From: Cephalotus follicularis
Taxonomy: Eukaryota > Streptophyta > Magnoliopsida > Oxalidales > Cephalotaceae
Length of the DNA: 64,000 bases
Direction of reading: 5' to 3'
Assembly (NCBI GenBank): GCA_001972305.1
Contig: BDDD01000895.1
Location: forward strand, 186,001 to 250,000
The notes under the pieces were generated by a model. It saw only the letters and a list, made by a program, of their open reading frames with translations, did not search any database and had not been told where the DNA came from. A program made the position numbers and the translations under genes. Below, in pieces: positions 1-12,002 of the stretch. Position 1 is the first letter of the stretch. Every line of letters begins with the position of its first letter.

Positions 1-566
1 TTCGGAGGTAGGAGGTAGCGACATGTAACACCCAAACCAGGATGAATTGATTGTACCCTTGTGCGGTATTCTTGCATTGTATTGTCTATGGCCACTTGGC
101 ATGCTTGCTTATATATATATTGGCATATTTAAATGTTATTTTAATATAAACTGTCATACATGTTGCATCCATATATTCCTTAGTATGCATTATCTTCCTA
201 CTTAGCCAAGTGAGGACAACGACTAACCCCTACAATTTCAGATTAAGCGAAGACTTGGAGATTGCTGATGAAGCTTGGAGAGCTTCTATTTGTCACCTTA
301 AGGTTGTTATTTTATGATGTTGTGTTGTATTGTAATGAACGGTTCATACCCCGTTGTTGTTGTATTCTCCTTTTGTTTAAGGATATTGTTGGATTGTACC
401 TGCACGTAGTATGGGCTGCGTACGGACGATTTATGTTTTAAATAATCCAAAGATGAATGCTTCCCCTTATGTTTTTGAACTATTATTGGAATGCTGAATA
501 ATTATACTTATTCCTGATATCACCATATATGCTTGTGCCTATGTGGAAATGGTAATGGGTGTGACA
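1..566 (+). mobile_element. 3' part of the 5' LTR of gypsy element A1
   Basis: This is the tail of a long LTR whose start lies left of the window. It ends in TGTGACA at 560-566, three bases before the primer site. It matches, in reverse complement, the ends of the A2 LTRs at 24515-25100 and 23351-23769. A conserved block at 201-241 reads AAGTGAGGACAA, then CTAACCCC, then a TTTCAG. A second shared block near 405-430 contains GTAGTATGGG. Both blocks recur in the B, J and K LTRs, so these LTRs share a related 3' region. There is no coding potential. Confidence 0.88.
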
Positions 567-569
567 GCA

Positions 570-582
570 TGGTATCAGAGCA
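570..582 (+). other. Primer binding site, initiator tRNA-Met type (A1)
   Basis: TGGTATCAGAGCA lies three bases after the LTR end. It is the usual complement of the 3' end of plant initiator tRNA-Met, which primes minus-strand DNA synthesis in most plant gypsy elements. It fixes the LTR boundary and the + orientation of A1. Confidence 0.92.
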
Positions 583-670
583 TATTCCATATATGCTAGC
601 TGGGATAAGTTTATCAGAAATTATGTGAAATTGTTTCCTAATGATTATGTCATTCCATATAGGAAACTGA

Positions 671-3600
671 ATGGATCTCCGAAGAGGAAGAAGAGGAAGG
701 CGTAGAGCCGATGAAGGTGTCAACGCACCGCCGATACCTGGAAATGACCCGGCAGTGAATGTTCCCCCAGCGTATGACGAGAGGAGTCACTTTGACCGCA
801 TGGCCGATCTCTTTCAACAGCAGATGCAAACGAACGCGGCAAACATGGAACATATTCGGCAAATATATGAGGCTAACCGTACCTATCAGCAAGCACCTGA
901 AGCTTGCCATGCCGGTGGATTTGGCCAAGATCTGGAGCGGTTCATGAGACAGAATCCTCCGACTATCAATGGTGAACTGAATTCTACTGTGGCCGAGCAG
1001 TGGATTAGACATCTGGAGAAAATATTTGCTGCTTTGGAATGTACCGATGAGCTGAAGCTCAATTTTGCTGTGTACCGCTTATGGGGCGAGGCTACTTACT
1101 GGTGGGAAAGGACTGAAGCAAAATGGGAAGCCCGTGGACTAGACAGGACTTGGGACAGATTTTAGTCCGAGTTCCTTGAGGCTTATGTGCCGCAGATAGA
1201 GCGTGACTGATAGGAGACAGAATTGATGGAGTTACGTCAAGGAGATATGACAGTAGCTCAGTACCAGACCAGATTTGTGGAGCTAGCAAGACATACACCT
1301 TATCTGGTAGAGGGTGAATCACGGATGATCCGAAGGTTTCTAAAAGGCCTTCGACCTGACATCAGGTCTAAACTTTTGATGTTGCAGCTGAACTCTTTTG
1401 TTGAAGTTGCTGAGAGGGCGATGATTCTTGAAGTAGATGCCAATGAAAGGAGAGCAGAACGGTCTCGAACTAATCAATCGAGGGCCGCACAGTCACAAGG
1501 GCAAGGAAGTAACAATCCTGCTAAATCGGTAAACTGTTGTAACCGGGGGCAAGGAGGTTCTCGACGCAGTAACTTACGATCAAGGACTCCTAGCCGAAAC
1601 AGTCAACAGAATGCAGGTGGATGTACTTTTTGTGGTCGCCCGAACCATGATGAGACCGAATGCTGGAAGAAAATGGGAAAGTGCTTGAGGTGTGGTTCAC
1701 AGGGTCACATGATGAATAATTTCCCAATGATGAGGGATCAAGCATGCGGCCAACAAGGAAGTGTTGGTGCTAGTGGTTGTGTTGCGGCTGCTCAACCGCG
1801 AAAAGACACTGGAAAAGGGATTGTGAAAGGTAGAGTCTACACCTTATCTAAAGATGATGTGGCAGAATCTACTACTGTTGTGGGAGGTACTATTTACATA
1901 TCTGGCATACTAGCTCATGTATTGATTGACCCTGGTGTGACACATTCATTCATTGCATCTGAATTTGCTCGCAATTTTCATGGTATTACTTCTAGACTAC
2001 CTTATGTATTGGAAATGAGTACTCCTGCGGGTACTTGTCTTCTATCTGACGCCGTTATGAAAGATTGTGAGATCATGGTAGCTGGAGTCCAGTTTTCTGC
2101 TGACTTGATAGTGTTACCTATCTGGGATTTTGATGTAATCTTGGAGATGGACTGGCTGTATACTCATCATGCTTGTGTTGATTACTACAATAAGATGATG
2201 ACATTTTATCTCCAAGATGGGACTGAGTGCAAGTTTATTGGGGAGAAGAATGTTACTGATCCGATCATTTCACATACTCGAGCACAGAAGTATCTCAAGC
2301 AAGGATGCGAGGGCTATTTGGCGTACGTGATTGATCATACGAAAGGTACGCCCAGTATTGAACAAGTGCCTTTTGTATGTGAATTTCCTGATGTATTTCC
2401 AGATGAACTCACTTCGTTGCCACCGGAGAGAGATATAGAGTTCAGTATTGAGCTGATGCCTGGAACTGCTCCTATATCCAGAGCACCGTACCGAATGGCT
2501 CCTGCAGAACTGAAGGAGTTGAAGGTTCAACTGCAAGATTATCTTGATAAGGGCTTTATCAGACCGAGTGTATCACCGTGGGGAGCACCGGTTCTGTTTG
2601 AGAAAAAGAAGGATGGATCGATGCGGCTATGCATTGATTACAGGCTGTTAAATCAGGTAACGGTGAAGAACAACTATCCTCTGCCACATATTGAGGAGTT
2701 TTTCGACCAATTGCAAGGCTCAACTGTATTCTCCAAACTTGACCTAAGAACAGGTTACCATCAGCTGAGGATCAGAGAAGGTGATGTGGAGAAGACCACA
2801 TTTCGAACCAGATATGGGCACTATAAATTTTTGGTACTGCCGTTTGGTTTGACAAATGCTCCTGCAGCCTTTATGTGTCTGATGAACAGAGTGTTCCAAC
2901 CCTATCTTGACGAGTTTGTTGTCATGTTCCTAGAAGACATCCTGATTTATTCAAAGAGCATTGAGGAACACATGCAGCACTTGAGAATCATATTGCAGAC
3001 ACTACGGAAGGAACAACTATATGCCAAATTCAGCAAGTGCGAATTTTGGCTGGATCATGTGACTTTCCTAGGTCACATAGTGTCAAGTGAAGGATTGTCA
3101 GTGGATCCTTCGAAGATAGAGAGTATTGTTGATTGGCCCCAACCGAGGAACGTTACGGAGGTTCATAGTTTCTTGGGATTGGCTGGCTATTACCGGAGAT
3201 TCATCGAGGGATTTTCGAAGCTTGCTACACCACAGACACAGTTGACTCAGAAGAAGTCCAGTTTTGTGTGGGATGATTCTTGTGAGGCAAGTTTCCAAGA
3301 GTTGAAGAGTCGGTTGATTTCGGCTCCAGTGTTGACATTACCTGAGGGTAATGAGGGTTTCACTGTCTATACTGATGCTTCTGGGAGAGGATTGGGATGC
3401 GTACTTATGCAAAATGGTAGGGTGATTGCATACGCATCAAGGAAGTTAAAGCCGTACGAGGAAAATTATCCCGTACACAATCTTGAGTTGGCAGCCATAG
3501 TGTTTGCTTTGCAGAAATTGAGGCACTACCTCTATGGTGCTCAGTTTGAGATCTTTACTGACCATAAAAGTTTGAAGTATTTATTTTCCCAGAAGGAGCT

Positions 3601-4180
3601 CAACATGAGACAAAGACGATGGGTGGAATTCTTTAATGATTACAACTGCAATATTCAATACCACCCATGAAAAGCGAATGTAGTGGCTGATACGCTGAGT
3701 CGCAAGGCAATGATTGATGGAGCAATGGTTTCACAGTGGAAGCTATTGGAAGAATTTCAGAGATGGAATCCGTTCATGTTTTCTCGTGGAGTTATAGTGG
3801 CAAGTTTGAGAGCACAACCAGAACTTCTGGAGCGTATTCTGACTACTCAGTATAGTGATTCTGGATTGCGGAGTATCCGTGAGAACCTAGACACTGATTC
3901 TGAGTTCTCCATTCATACTGATGGCATATTGAGGTTCCGAGGGAGGATATGTGTTCCAGATGACGAGAGCATCAAGAATGAGCTACTGCAACAAGCTCAC
4001 AAGTCAAGATACAGTGTTCACCCTGGAAGTTCCAAGATGTGGCATGATCTGAAAAAGAACAACTGGTGGAGTGGTATGAAACGGGAGATTGCTGAATATG
4101 TAGCAAGATGTTTGACCTGCCAGAGAGTGAAGGCTGAACATCAGAAACCTGCGGGACTGCTACAGTCGTTACCAGTGAAG
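671..4180 (+). pseudogene. gag-pol: Broken gag-pol of gypsy chromovirus A1
   Basis: One reading frame runs from ATG 671 to about 4180 with in-frame stops at 1163, 1208, 1211 and 3668 and no frameshift. Gag starts with an Arg-rich MDLRRGRRGRRR and includes the conserved FRLWGEA-like region. A CX2CX4HX4C knuckle lies at 1622-1663; a second knuckle (from 1682) has lost its last Cys to Phe. The protease motif is [10 protein letters not shown] (about 1920-1950). Reverse transcriptase covers about 2440-3050, but its FIDD box reads FLED at 2928-2939, so a catalytic Asp is changed. RNase H ([13 protein letters not shown]) and the HHCC zinc domain of integrase follow. The sequence stops matching A3 at about 4180, before the integrase DDE core, and runs into CACTA DNA. 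It is dead and truncated. Confidence 0.93.
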
Positions 4181-4367
4181 AAGACATGGATATTGATAGT
4201 ATAGATTAAACAGTAAGTTAGTAATGTAGTATATGTATTAAATACTGTTTGAAATAGTATTCTTAATCTTCTAATTTGTTATGTTACGACATTGTAATTT
4301 GATAATATATAGCAGGACAACTATATGTAGTTTGTATCGTTTTTAAATATGGTGAGTTCTTGCAGAT

Positions 4368-6009
4368 ATGCCTCGCAGAGTCACCCGTTCCTCTATGCAT
4401 GAAGATTCCACCATACCCTATGGATCTTCGCTTCCCGAGACGAACTCCATTGAGTTAGACAGACGGGAGCAGGATACCGATGTTCCCAATGCTAGTAAGG
4501 AAATATGTTATGTCACGATATTCTATTTTTGTATTGTCGAAGCTTTTTTTGTTATATTTGGTTATATATGTTTACAGTGAAATGTAACCATGATTTTGAA
4601 TCAGGTTCCCATCAGCGACGGATGAGGAGAGCTAGTAGGGGGGCTGACTTACCCTCGCAAGGGTTTGATTCTAGGCCTATTCTGCATATCAGTGCTAATG
4701 GGTAAGTAACTAGTAATTTAAATACATTTTTTTGAAAGTAACCTATGATGTTGGTGCTAATATTTGTTTAATTGCATGTGTTTTGAGGAGATAGACGTAA
4801 AGAACACCATAGCGTCCATCGTCAAGAGCAGATTACTACAGCCACGGATCACGTGGAGACAGTGGCCTGATTCAGAGAAAGAACTACTATGGGAGAAGGT
4901 GTTGGTGAGTAAAACTGTTGCAGTTAACAATCAATATTATTCAGGATTTTTTTTAACCTCGTTGTTTGACACTGATGTTTTGTAGGACTACTTCCAGTTT
5001 CTTCCATCAGATGCACACAGCAGGCTTCCATTCTACAGTTACGTGCAAGAGAATTACCCAAAGTGGATGCGTAACTTTAGGAGGAAGGCAATGACGGGCA
5101 CTGGTGTGTAGCAGATGAGCCCTGAGTGCATGTGGCATGGCCCTACAGAGATACCACGGACAATGTGGAAAGAAATGGTGAGCAGGTGGATGTCAGAGGA
5201 ATTTCAGGGGTGGGCAAGAACAAATGCCGCCAATAGGGATAACGAAGCACACACCACCTACACTGGTGGTAGTCACACGATGGAGAGACAGCTTCAGATT
5301 GGGGTAAGTAATAAACTTCATTTGTAATTATGGTTCTTAATAAACTTGATTTGTGTTTCAAACTAATTCGAAATTGCATTTGACTTACAGGGGGCCAAGG
5401 GGAAAATGATTGGGGATGTATACTACGAAACCCATCGGAAGGCGGGGGATGATACTCTTCTACCTCCTATTGTAATAGAGAGGGTGGTGAGTCACAAACT
5501 GAAATTAATATGTCAATTACCCTTTATATGTCAATCACTTAATTGATTAATCTTGTATTTTTTTGTAGGAGAAGTACCGGGCTGCTGCCGGGGCGGATAC
5601 TGCGAAGGGGACCGATGGTACTAGTAGGGCGGCTCCCTTCGACGTTGTGGCATGGATAGAGGCGACTGGAGGTCCACGGAAGGGCAAGATCCATGGATTG
5701 GGGAACTACATGACTTCCACGAAGATGCTACCACAAGCACTTCGAGGTACTCAGTCGGTAGTGGGAAGTCAGAGTCGCCCATTCTGTTCACAGCCAACAC
5801 AGACCAGCCCAGGGCCAGATGGAGACTCAGCCATGCAAAGGTAGATGGACCGGATAGAGTCAACGTTGCAGACTTTGATGGCTTAAATGTCATAGCACAT
5901 TGGGTCTCAGTCCACACACGCACCATCTGATCAGACTTTGTCGCGGACTCGGCACCCCCCCCCCCTTCGAGGCAACCCTAGACTCAGACGATAGCGATGA
6001 CGAGTCGTA
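4368..6009 (+). pseudogene. Multi-exon Transposase_24-like gene of the CACTA element, broken
   Basis: Six exons can be read with GT-AG borders: 4368-4494, 4605-4701, about 4788-4904, 4986-5303, 5391-5486 and 5569 onward. Donors are mostly GTAAGT or GTGAGT; acceptors are TCAG, GTAG and ACAG. The protein has an acidic N-terminus, an ITWRQWP region, then a conserved core with RTNAANRD followed by TGGSHT, which resembles the NKANR...HTGGSK signature of Pfam Transposase_24. A later exon carries VYYETHRKAGD. This is the accessory CACTA protein class, not the catalytic TNPD-type transposase, which is not present. In-frame stops at 5109 and 5842 indicate a pseudogene. The family call is from memory of the motif. 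Confidence 0.65.
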
Positions 6010-6234
6010 GTTTGTTGTATTTGACATATTCTAACACTGTCTGTAATCGTATTTGACACATTACCCTTTTTATATATATGCTGACAAAACTTATTTACAT
6101 TGTTTTGTTAGTTAAGAATGAATGAAATGTGTCTACTGCTGAGAATTGTGAAATATAAACTGTTATTGTGGCTGCTGCTGAAATGAATTGCAGGTTTTGC
6201 TTGGAGTTTAGGGCATAGATTCTGTTAATAGTTC

Positions 6235-6612
6235 TATCAGCAGAATCTGCAGAATTGCGAGGGCATGGCGAGGGCATAGCAAGGGCTAGGCGAGGGGTGG
6301 CGAGGAGTTAAGTAGTCCGAGGAGATGACGGCGAGGGGATGGTGCCCTAGCAATGCCCTCGCCATTGCGAGAGCATGGCAAGGGTAAGAGCCTACCCTCG
6401 CCATAGCGAGGGCATCATGGAGAGGGGATACTGCCCTAGCCATACCCTCTCCATGGCAACGGCAATTGACGTCGAGGGGACCCTACCCTCGTTGTGCCCT
6501 CTCTATGCCCTCGCCGTAAAGGCTGGCGAGGAGGGACTTGGAGAGGGTGTTGTCCCCTCGCCGTTGTGTCAACGACGAGGGGATGGCGAGGGGAAGTGCC
6601 CTCATCGTTGGC
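6235..6612. repeat. CACTA subterminal repeat field
   Basis: About 370 bp contain many copies, in both orientations, of a GC-rich unit of the form GCGAGGGCATGGCGAGG and its complement CCTCGCCATG. The sequence is much richer in GC than its surroundings. CACTA elements carry such subterminal motifs as binding sites for their TNPA-type protein. The short open frames here are repeat translations and not genes. Confidence 0.75.
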
Positions 6613-6628
6613 CTATTTTTTAGTAGTG
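6612..6628 (+). repeat. CACTA 3' terminal inverted repeat
   Basis: CCTATTTTTTAGTAGTG is the reverse complement of a CACTACTAAAAAATAGG-type terminus, the usual start of CACTA elements. The following three bases (ACG) would be the TSD. No partner terminus is seen on the left. Confidence 0.75.
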
Positions 6629-7268
6629 ACGGCCATAGAGGAAGCAAATGATTTATCAACTCTTCCGTTAGAAGACTTTTTGAGATCGTTGATGACACAG
6701 GAACTTTGGATGAGCGATCAAGCAAGAAATGAACCAAAGAAGAAAACGATTGCCTTTAAAGCTTCAAAAGATGAAGAAAGTAATGAAGATGAAATGGCAT
6801 TTCTTACAAAAAGGATTAGAAATATCCTTATGGACAAAAAGAACTTCTCCAAGAAACGATTAAAGAAATTTCAATCCAAATGAGATACAAGCAAGAGCGA
6901 AAAAGATGAAAAGGAAGTCATATGCTATGAATGTGACAAGCCGGGTCACATAAGACCTGATTGTCCTAAATTGAAGAAAAAGAAGGCCAAAAAGAAGGAA
7001 ATGATTGCTACTTGGAGCGACAGCAATGACTCTAGTTTCGATGATGAAGAAAATGAAGATATTGCAAACATTGCGTTTATGGAAATGGAAGACGATTGTG
7101 AGGTAAATACTTCATCTCTTAGCTATAATGAATTGCAATGTGAGTATGATGAGCTAGTAGATGTTTTAAATGATTAAAATAGGGAATATCTATTGCTTAA
7201 GAAAATTGCAAAAGAAAGAGCTAAAGAAAATGTTGAGCTAAAGAATTGTATTCTTGAATTAAAAAAGG
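6629..7268 (+). pseudogene. gag: Sirevirus (Ty1/copia) gag remnant
   Basis: One frame carries the C-terminal half of a copia-type gag. It has an acidic stretch with EDEMAFLTKR, a Lys-rich basic segment, and the zinc knuckle CYECDKPGHIRPDC (CX2CX4HX4C, 6922-6963). This is followed by a Lys-rich run, the Sirevirus-like ATWSDSND and a coiled-coil-like Glu/Lys tail. In-frame stops lie at 6881 and 7175. The N-terminal half is missing at the CACTA border. The C-terminal side stops at 7268, where antisense B sequence begins. It could be the gag of element S (ORF at 12559, 3' LTR at 55313): strand and order agree, but pol is missing, so the link is an inference. Confidence 0.75.
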
Positions 7269-9169
7269 ATGAAGGTTAGAACACTGGGTCGAATAAAACC
7301 CTTATCGATCAGATCCTGTAACTGTAATTTCAGTTCCCACAATTCTGCAGGAGCCATTCTATATGGTGCTTTAGAAATAGGAGATGTACCTGGTATAAGA
7401 TCGATAACAAACTCCATATTCCTTTATGGTGGCAAAGATCCCAAGTCGTCCGGAAATACATCTGGAAACTCACACACAACTGGGATTTCCTCCAGGCTCA
7501 AACCCTTCTCTTTCCTCCGGTCAATTACATGAGCAAGATATCCTTCGCATCCCTTCTCGAGATACCTCGATGCACGGATGAAGGATATAATCGGTGTAGA
7601 AAACCCCTTGTCTCCCTTAAACTGGAAAATAGTACCATCGGGCAGACGAAAATCGACTGTCTTGCTGTAGCAGTCCATGTAAGCATGATGTGCTGACAGC
7701 CAATCCATCCCCAGAATAACATCGAACTCGCGGATAGGCAATACTATCATATCTGCATACAAAGAAATGCCTACCATAGACATCTCACAACCCCTATATA
7801 CGGTATGTGTATACATGGAAACTCCAGTAGGTGTGCTCACATCCAAGGTATATGGCATGCAGTCTGGTGTTACATCTAAACATGATGCAAATTGTGATGA
7901 AATAAAGGAATGTGAAGCCCCAGGGTCCATCAATACTCTAGCAGAAAAACCATAAATATACAGTGTACCTCCAACGACTGAGGTAGACTCCGGAACCTCT
8001 GTCTGTGAAAGGGTAAAAACTCTACCTTCCGCAATGCCCTTGCCGGTGTCCCTTCGCTGTGAAGGCCCCGCTGCGGCCCCGCTGCTACTAGTTGGTCCAG
8101 TAGGTGTTGTAGCCTGACTCTTCGGGCAATCTCTCATGGAATGGCCAGATTCCCCACACCTCAAGCACAGTCCGTTCATCCTCCAGCAATCTTTCTGTAA
8201 GCGGCCCTTACGACCGCAGTGATAACAAGCTCCAGTTCCTGCATTACTCCCCTGACTAGGAGTACCCTGTGTGGCAGTCTGTCCAGATTTGTTCTTCGAT
8301 GATTTCGTCAGAGAGCCACTGCCTTGCCATTTTGAAGAAGCTGGTCTTGTCAGGCTCTGTTTATTTTGTTGTGCTCGGGCCCTCTCTGCTCGGTCCTCAT
8401 TGGATATGCTCTCCAGCAATCTCGCTTTCTGAGCAACCTCCACAAAAGTTCCCAACTCCATAGCTCTGATCCTTGACCAAAGATCCGATCGCAGACCCCT
8501 CAGAAATCTCCATATCTTCTTCACTTCATCGGCTACCAAATAAGGTGAATGTCTGGCTAGCTCCATGAACCTTGCTTGATACTCGGTCACCGTCATTTCT
8601 CCCTATCGCAACTCCAAGAGTTCCGTCTCCCGGCGCTCTTGTTCGATCCGTGGAACATATGTCTCCAAGAATTCTATCTGGAATCTCTCCCATGTACTAT
8701 CAAGCCTATGAGATTCCCATTTCGCCTTGACCATCTCCCACCAATGAGTGGCCTCACCCCATAGTCGGTATACAGAAAACTTCAGTTTTTGAGTATCGGT
8801 ACAGTCCATTACTTCGAAGATTTTCTCCAAGTCCTACAGACATCTCTCAGCCACAGTAGCATCAAGTTATCCCTGGAAACTAGGTGAATTCTGTCTCATA
8901 AACCTTTCAATGTCCCTTCCAAACTGATTATTATCCTCTCCCGGGTAGTGATCGGGAGCTCTACGTTGCGGCCAAGCTTGCGCGTAGTACTGGCGCATGT
9001 CCTCCGCATTATCCATATTAAAGGCCATATGTTGCTGGAAATAATCCACAATCTGGGTCATTGGGTCCCTATCATCTTGGGGGACATTCATTCCTTGTGG
9101 CATATTCACTTCCTCAGGGGCATTGGCTCCAACAGCTCTAGCCCTAGCACGTGTTCTCCTTCGATCCAT
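7269..9169 (-). pseudogene. gag-pol: Broken gag-protease of gypsy B
   Basis: A single frame runs from ATG 9169 down to 7269, with stops at 8867, 8834, 8603 and 7424. Gag resembles A1 gag (RFMRQNSPSF, YRLWGEATHWWE, EYQARFMELARHSPYL). The first zinc knuckle reads CYHCGRKGRLQKDC, so the His is replaced by Arg; the second, CLRCGESGHSMRDC, is intact. The protease motif is LMDPGASHSFI and is followed by [10 protein letters not shown]. The linker to reverse transcriptase ([11 protein letters not shown], then [10 protein letters not shown]) is present past the 7424 stop. All breaks are nonsense changes; no frameshift was seen. Confidence 0.9.
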
Positions 9170-9264
9170 TTGTTCCTATAAGAAGGATGACGGTTAGTCA
9201 CAACTTTAGGAAAACAATTTGTTGATTGCCAAGGAAAGTATCCTAGCTAAGCATATATGGAATA

Positions 9265-9277
9265 TGCTCTGATACCA
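9265..9277 (-). other. Primer binding site of gypsy B
   Basis: TGCTCTGATACCA is the reverse complement of TGGTATCAGAGCA. It is separated by three bases from the LTR end at 9281, the same spacing as in A1 and A2. Confidence 0.92.
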
Positions 9278-10467
9278 CTCTGTCACACCCCGTTTTCTCA
9301 AGAGGACAACATTAAAGCGGTAAGGCAATCAACACAACATAATTCAGCTTATGCGATAAAACGTATAAACAAAACCTTCAGTAGCGGAAGCAATATCATG
9401 AAATAAGATGAATTTAAATATGTATCACGCATCCCATACTACGTGATACCCAACAAGTTTGTATAAAACTCAACAACATAGTCGATCGCCCATAACGGAG
9501 CGTGATAAAACAGTACAGGATAACAAATAACCCATGTTACAATAATCCAATTAACATAACCAATTTTCATTAACTCAGTACAAGAAATAAGAGAAACAAT
9601 TCAGTCTTCTCCCTAAGTCTCCTTGCATGCTCCATGTCAAATCCACTTCATCAATCTATTACAGTAGGGGTTAGCCTTTTTCCTCACTCGGCTAAGTGAA
9701 TAAACTCATAAATACAGTTCGAGGTATATGATAATGAGTATCATGAATGAATGCATTATGATGCAGTACAGTATATATATATATATATTGCAATATATAT
9801 ATCGCAGTGTATTCATGTATAAAGTATATGCATGTTCACAGTACAGGTATAACCTCGTAAGGCTACATCAACACAAGCAGTAAGTATGTCCCAAAAGGAA
9901 CCAGACAATCCAGTCGTCATGACCGTCGCCACCTCCTGGTCCCAACGTCATGCACTCTTACCCCATCCCCGTTTGCGAATGGTTGGGAGTAAGTCCTCCG
10001 TACAGGTTGCTTAGCACGACGGCCAAACAATCAACAGGTTATTAGCACCGCGGCTAATAATCAACAAGCACAAACATTGCACAGTACAAGTCAAGCAATA
10101 AAATGTAATTCCTTGATCAAATATATTTGTTTAAAATATATTACTCCGTTCTCAGGTTGTGATAAGTTATAAAACTTAAAACAATACATTTTGAGTTGTG
10201 TAACCAATCCTTTAAAACATTTCTCCGCCTTTGGAAAATACTTTCCCCAGTCATTTCAAAAATATATATATATATTCATATGTTGACAAATATACATTTT
10301 CGTACAATAATGATTATAATAATCATACAAGCTTTTCAAAATGGTTAACACTTTTTAGAAATCAACCATAATGCGATTCACAGTAATAATGCAGACATAT
10401 GCTCAGAATGCATCTAGGATCGTTTCTAGAGTGGTTTCGGGTCTAGCGGGTCCCATTCGAGCGAAAT

Positions 10468-10912
10468 TTCTTCAAGCAGGGGGATAGGCGTCGATGCTTA
10501 TTCCCAGGGCATCGACGTCTTTATCCTAAGGCGTCAACCCCTCGTACAATTATTCCCAGGCATTTTTGGACCAAAGACGTCGATGCTTTTCCAAAGACAT
10601 CGAAGTCTTTATGATACCAGGGGGTATCAGTTCACAAATCTTGATTCTAGGGGGAATAATCCGGCCCCTAAACCCTCGTATAAGCAAAACTCACCCTCTC
10701 AAGGCGTAAGACATGCTACTGGTTATCAGGATATGTAACCATAACATCAATCCGTAAATAAACATATGACCACGAGTGGCCAATTCACCATCTACAGTAA
10801 ACACTACTGTTCTATGAATACCCGGAAAAGGCGTCGATGCTTTTACTCAAACATCGATGTCTTTTTCATTCACACGCGAAGACATTGACATCTTTAGGTA
10901 GACGTCGATGTC
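10468..10912 (-). repeat. Phased GTCGA(C/T)G motifs, B LTR array 2
   Basis: Copies of GCGTCGATGC / GACATCGACGTC type occur in small groups. Distances between TCGA cores that I counted are 21, 22, 20 and 20 bp. Each copy is followed by a CTT or TTT run. The motif is an imperfect palindrome centred on GTCGAC. Confidence 0.75.
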
Positions 10913-11679
10913 TATTCAACCCAGATCGTCATTTCCATAGTTTTAACACACCAGGTCATTACCCAAATCATCCATTACACAAACCAGTTCGAATATTCAT
11001 GTAATTTGCACATGCATGTTCACTCCGTACATCACAGTAGTCATCACAACAAGTCCAGAGATTACAATTCATCCATTAACATGCAATTCATCAATGGCAT
11101 TCATTATCCTAACACTCAAAATGCATGTATAAGAATCATCACTTTCCCCTACATCTGGTTTCAAGTTAGAAACCTTGTAAGTCCACCTCTTTGTGTTCCA
11201 AGATTCCGGCCACAGCAGCTCCAAGATCCGCTCAGCAGCTGAAATCCATGAGCTCCAAGTCTCTAGCTCCAATCAAGATCAACAATGGTGGCTCTCTCTT
11301 TCTCCCACTCACTGGTTTTCTCCTCTTCCTTTCCTTTGGTGTTTTAAACGAGAAAGAGAGATGGGGAGGGGGTTGTTCTTATGCAGATGGCTCTCTCTCC
11401 CTCTTTCTCCCTGCATTCAATTAACACTCTCGTGTTCTCCCCCTCTTTCCCAGTGAATTTCTGCATTTCATTTTGTTTCCTTCTCATGTTTTCTGCAGGT
11501 TGCATGCACACCCACACTTGTCATGTTCTTCCTCCTTCTTCAGTCATGCAGGTCAGGAGGCCATTATGCATGATCAACACGTCTCCTTCCCGTGCCTCAA
11601 GGCCCCTGCAAGGATCCTAATTCCTTCCCTCTTGCACGTTACTCTGTCAGTTCATAACATGACTGATATTCTTTTCAAA

Positions 11680-11830
11680 GACGTCGACGTCTTTCCTTAG
11701 ACGTCGATGTCTTTTCCTCTTTCATAAGAGGGTATCGATGTCTTCACCCTACATCGATGTGCATGTCCATGCATTCACGTGCATCTAGGTTCCCATAGGC
11801 GTCGACGTCTTTCCAAAGACATCGACGCGA
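11680..11830 (-). repeat. Phased GACGTCGACGTC motifs, B LTR array 1
   Basis: Six or more copies of a 12-bp palindrome-like motif (GACGTCGACGTC and variants) lie at counted distances of 20, 31, 19 and 20 bp. The array lies nearer the sense start of the LTR than array 2, as in family A. Confidence 0.75.
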
Positions 11831-12002
11831 TTGTCCCAAAACCGCGTCGTTTTTGGTTTAACATACACATTTCTTTCCCCAAAACAATATTTAGGGTTTG
11901 GAAACATCTTGTGAGGCCGAAATCTCAAACATTTTCATTAATTCAAGCATAAGATTACATCTTAAACGAAACATTACAATAAATAAAACACCAGGTGTTA
12001 CA

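Larger units (their letters stand above)
4181..6628 (+). mobile_element. 3' portion of a CACTA (En/Spm) DNA transposon
   Basis: Three things place this block in the CACTA superfamily: a multi-exon gene with similarity to the plant Transposase_24 (Ptta/En/Spm) family, a dense field of short inverted GC-rich repeats just before the end, and a terminal AGTAGTG motif at 6622-6628 (reverse complement CACTACT). The 5' end with its matching CACTA terminus is absent; the block joins A1 integrase sequence at about 4180. The element was therefore truncated, or A1 and the CACTA were joined by a deletion. The right end abuts a copia-type gag remnant. The start is uncertain by a few tens of bases. Confidence 0.72.
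7269..12002 (-). mobile_element. Truncated gypsy element B (5' LTR, gag, protease)
   Basis: Read on the minus strand: LTR 12002 to 9281, primer site 9277-9265, then gag and protease to 7269. There the sequence breaks off in the first residues of reverse transcriptase (GFIRPSV) and meets the copia gag remnant. The rest of pol and the 3' LTR are lost. The LTR 3' half is related to those of A, J and K. Confidence 0.88.
9281..12002 (-). mobile_element. 5' LTR of gypsy B (2.7 kb)
   Basis: The plus strand reads TGTCACACCCC at 9281 and ends GGTGTTACA at 12002, so the sense LTR starts TGTAACACC and ends GGGGTGTGACA. Conserved features are the GAGGACAA/GGCTAACCCC acceptor-like block (9661-9702) and the GTAGTATGGGATGCGTG block (about 9425-9447). 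Palindrome-like GTCGAC/GTCGAT motifs lie at 10468-10600, 10830-10910 and 11680-11830. A short TA run lies at about 9772-9808. Pyrimidine-rich tracts near 11290-11540 belong to the LTR. Nothing coding is supported. Confidence 0.87.

Noticed and set aside
6375..6623. Overlapping open frames on both strands at 6237-6737
   Set aside because: They are translations of the CACTA subterminal repeats.
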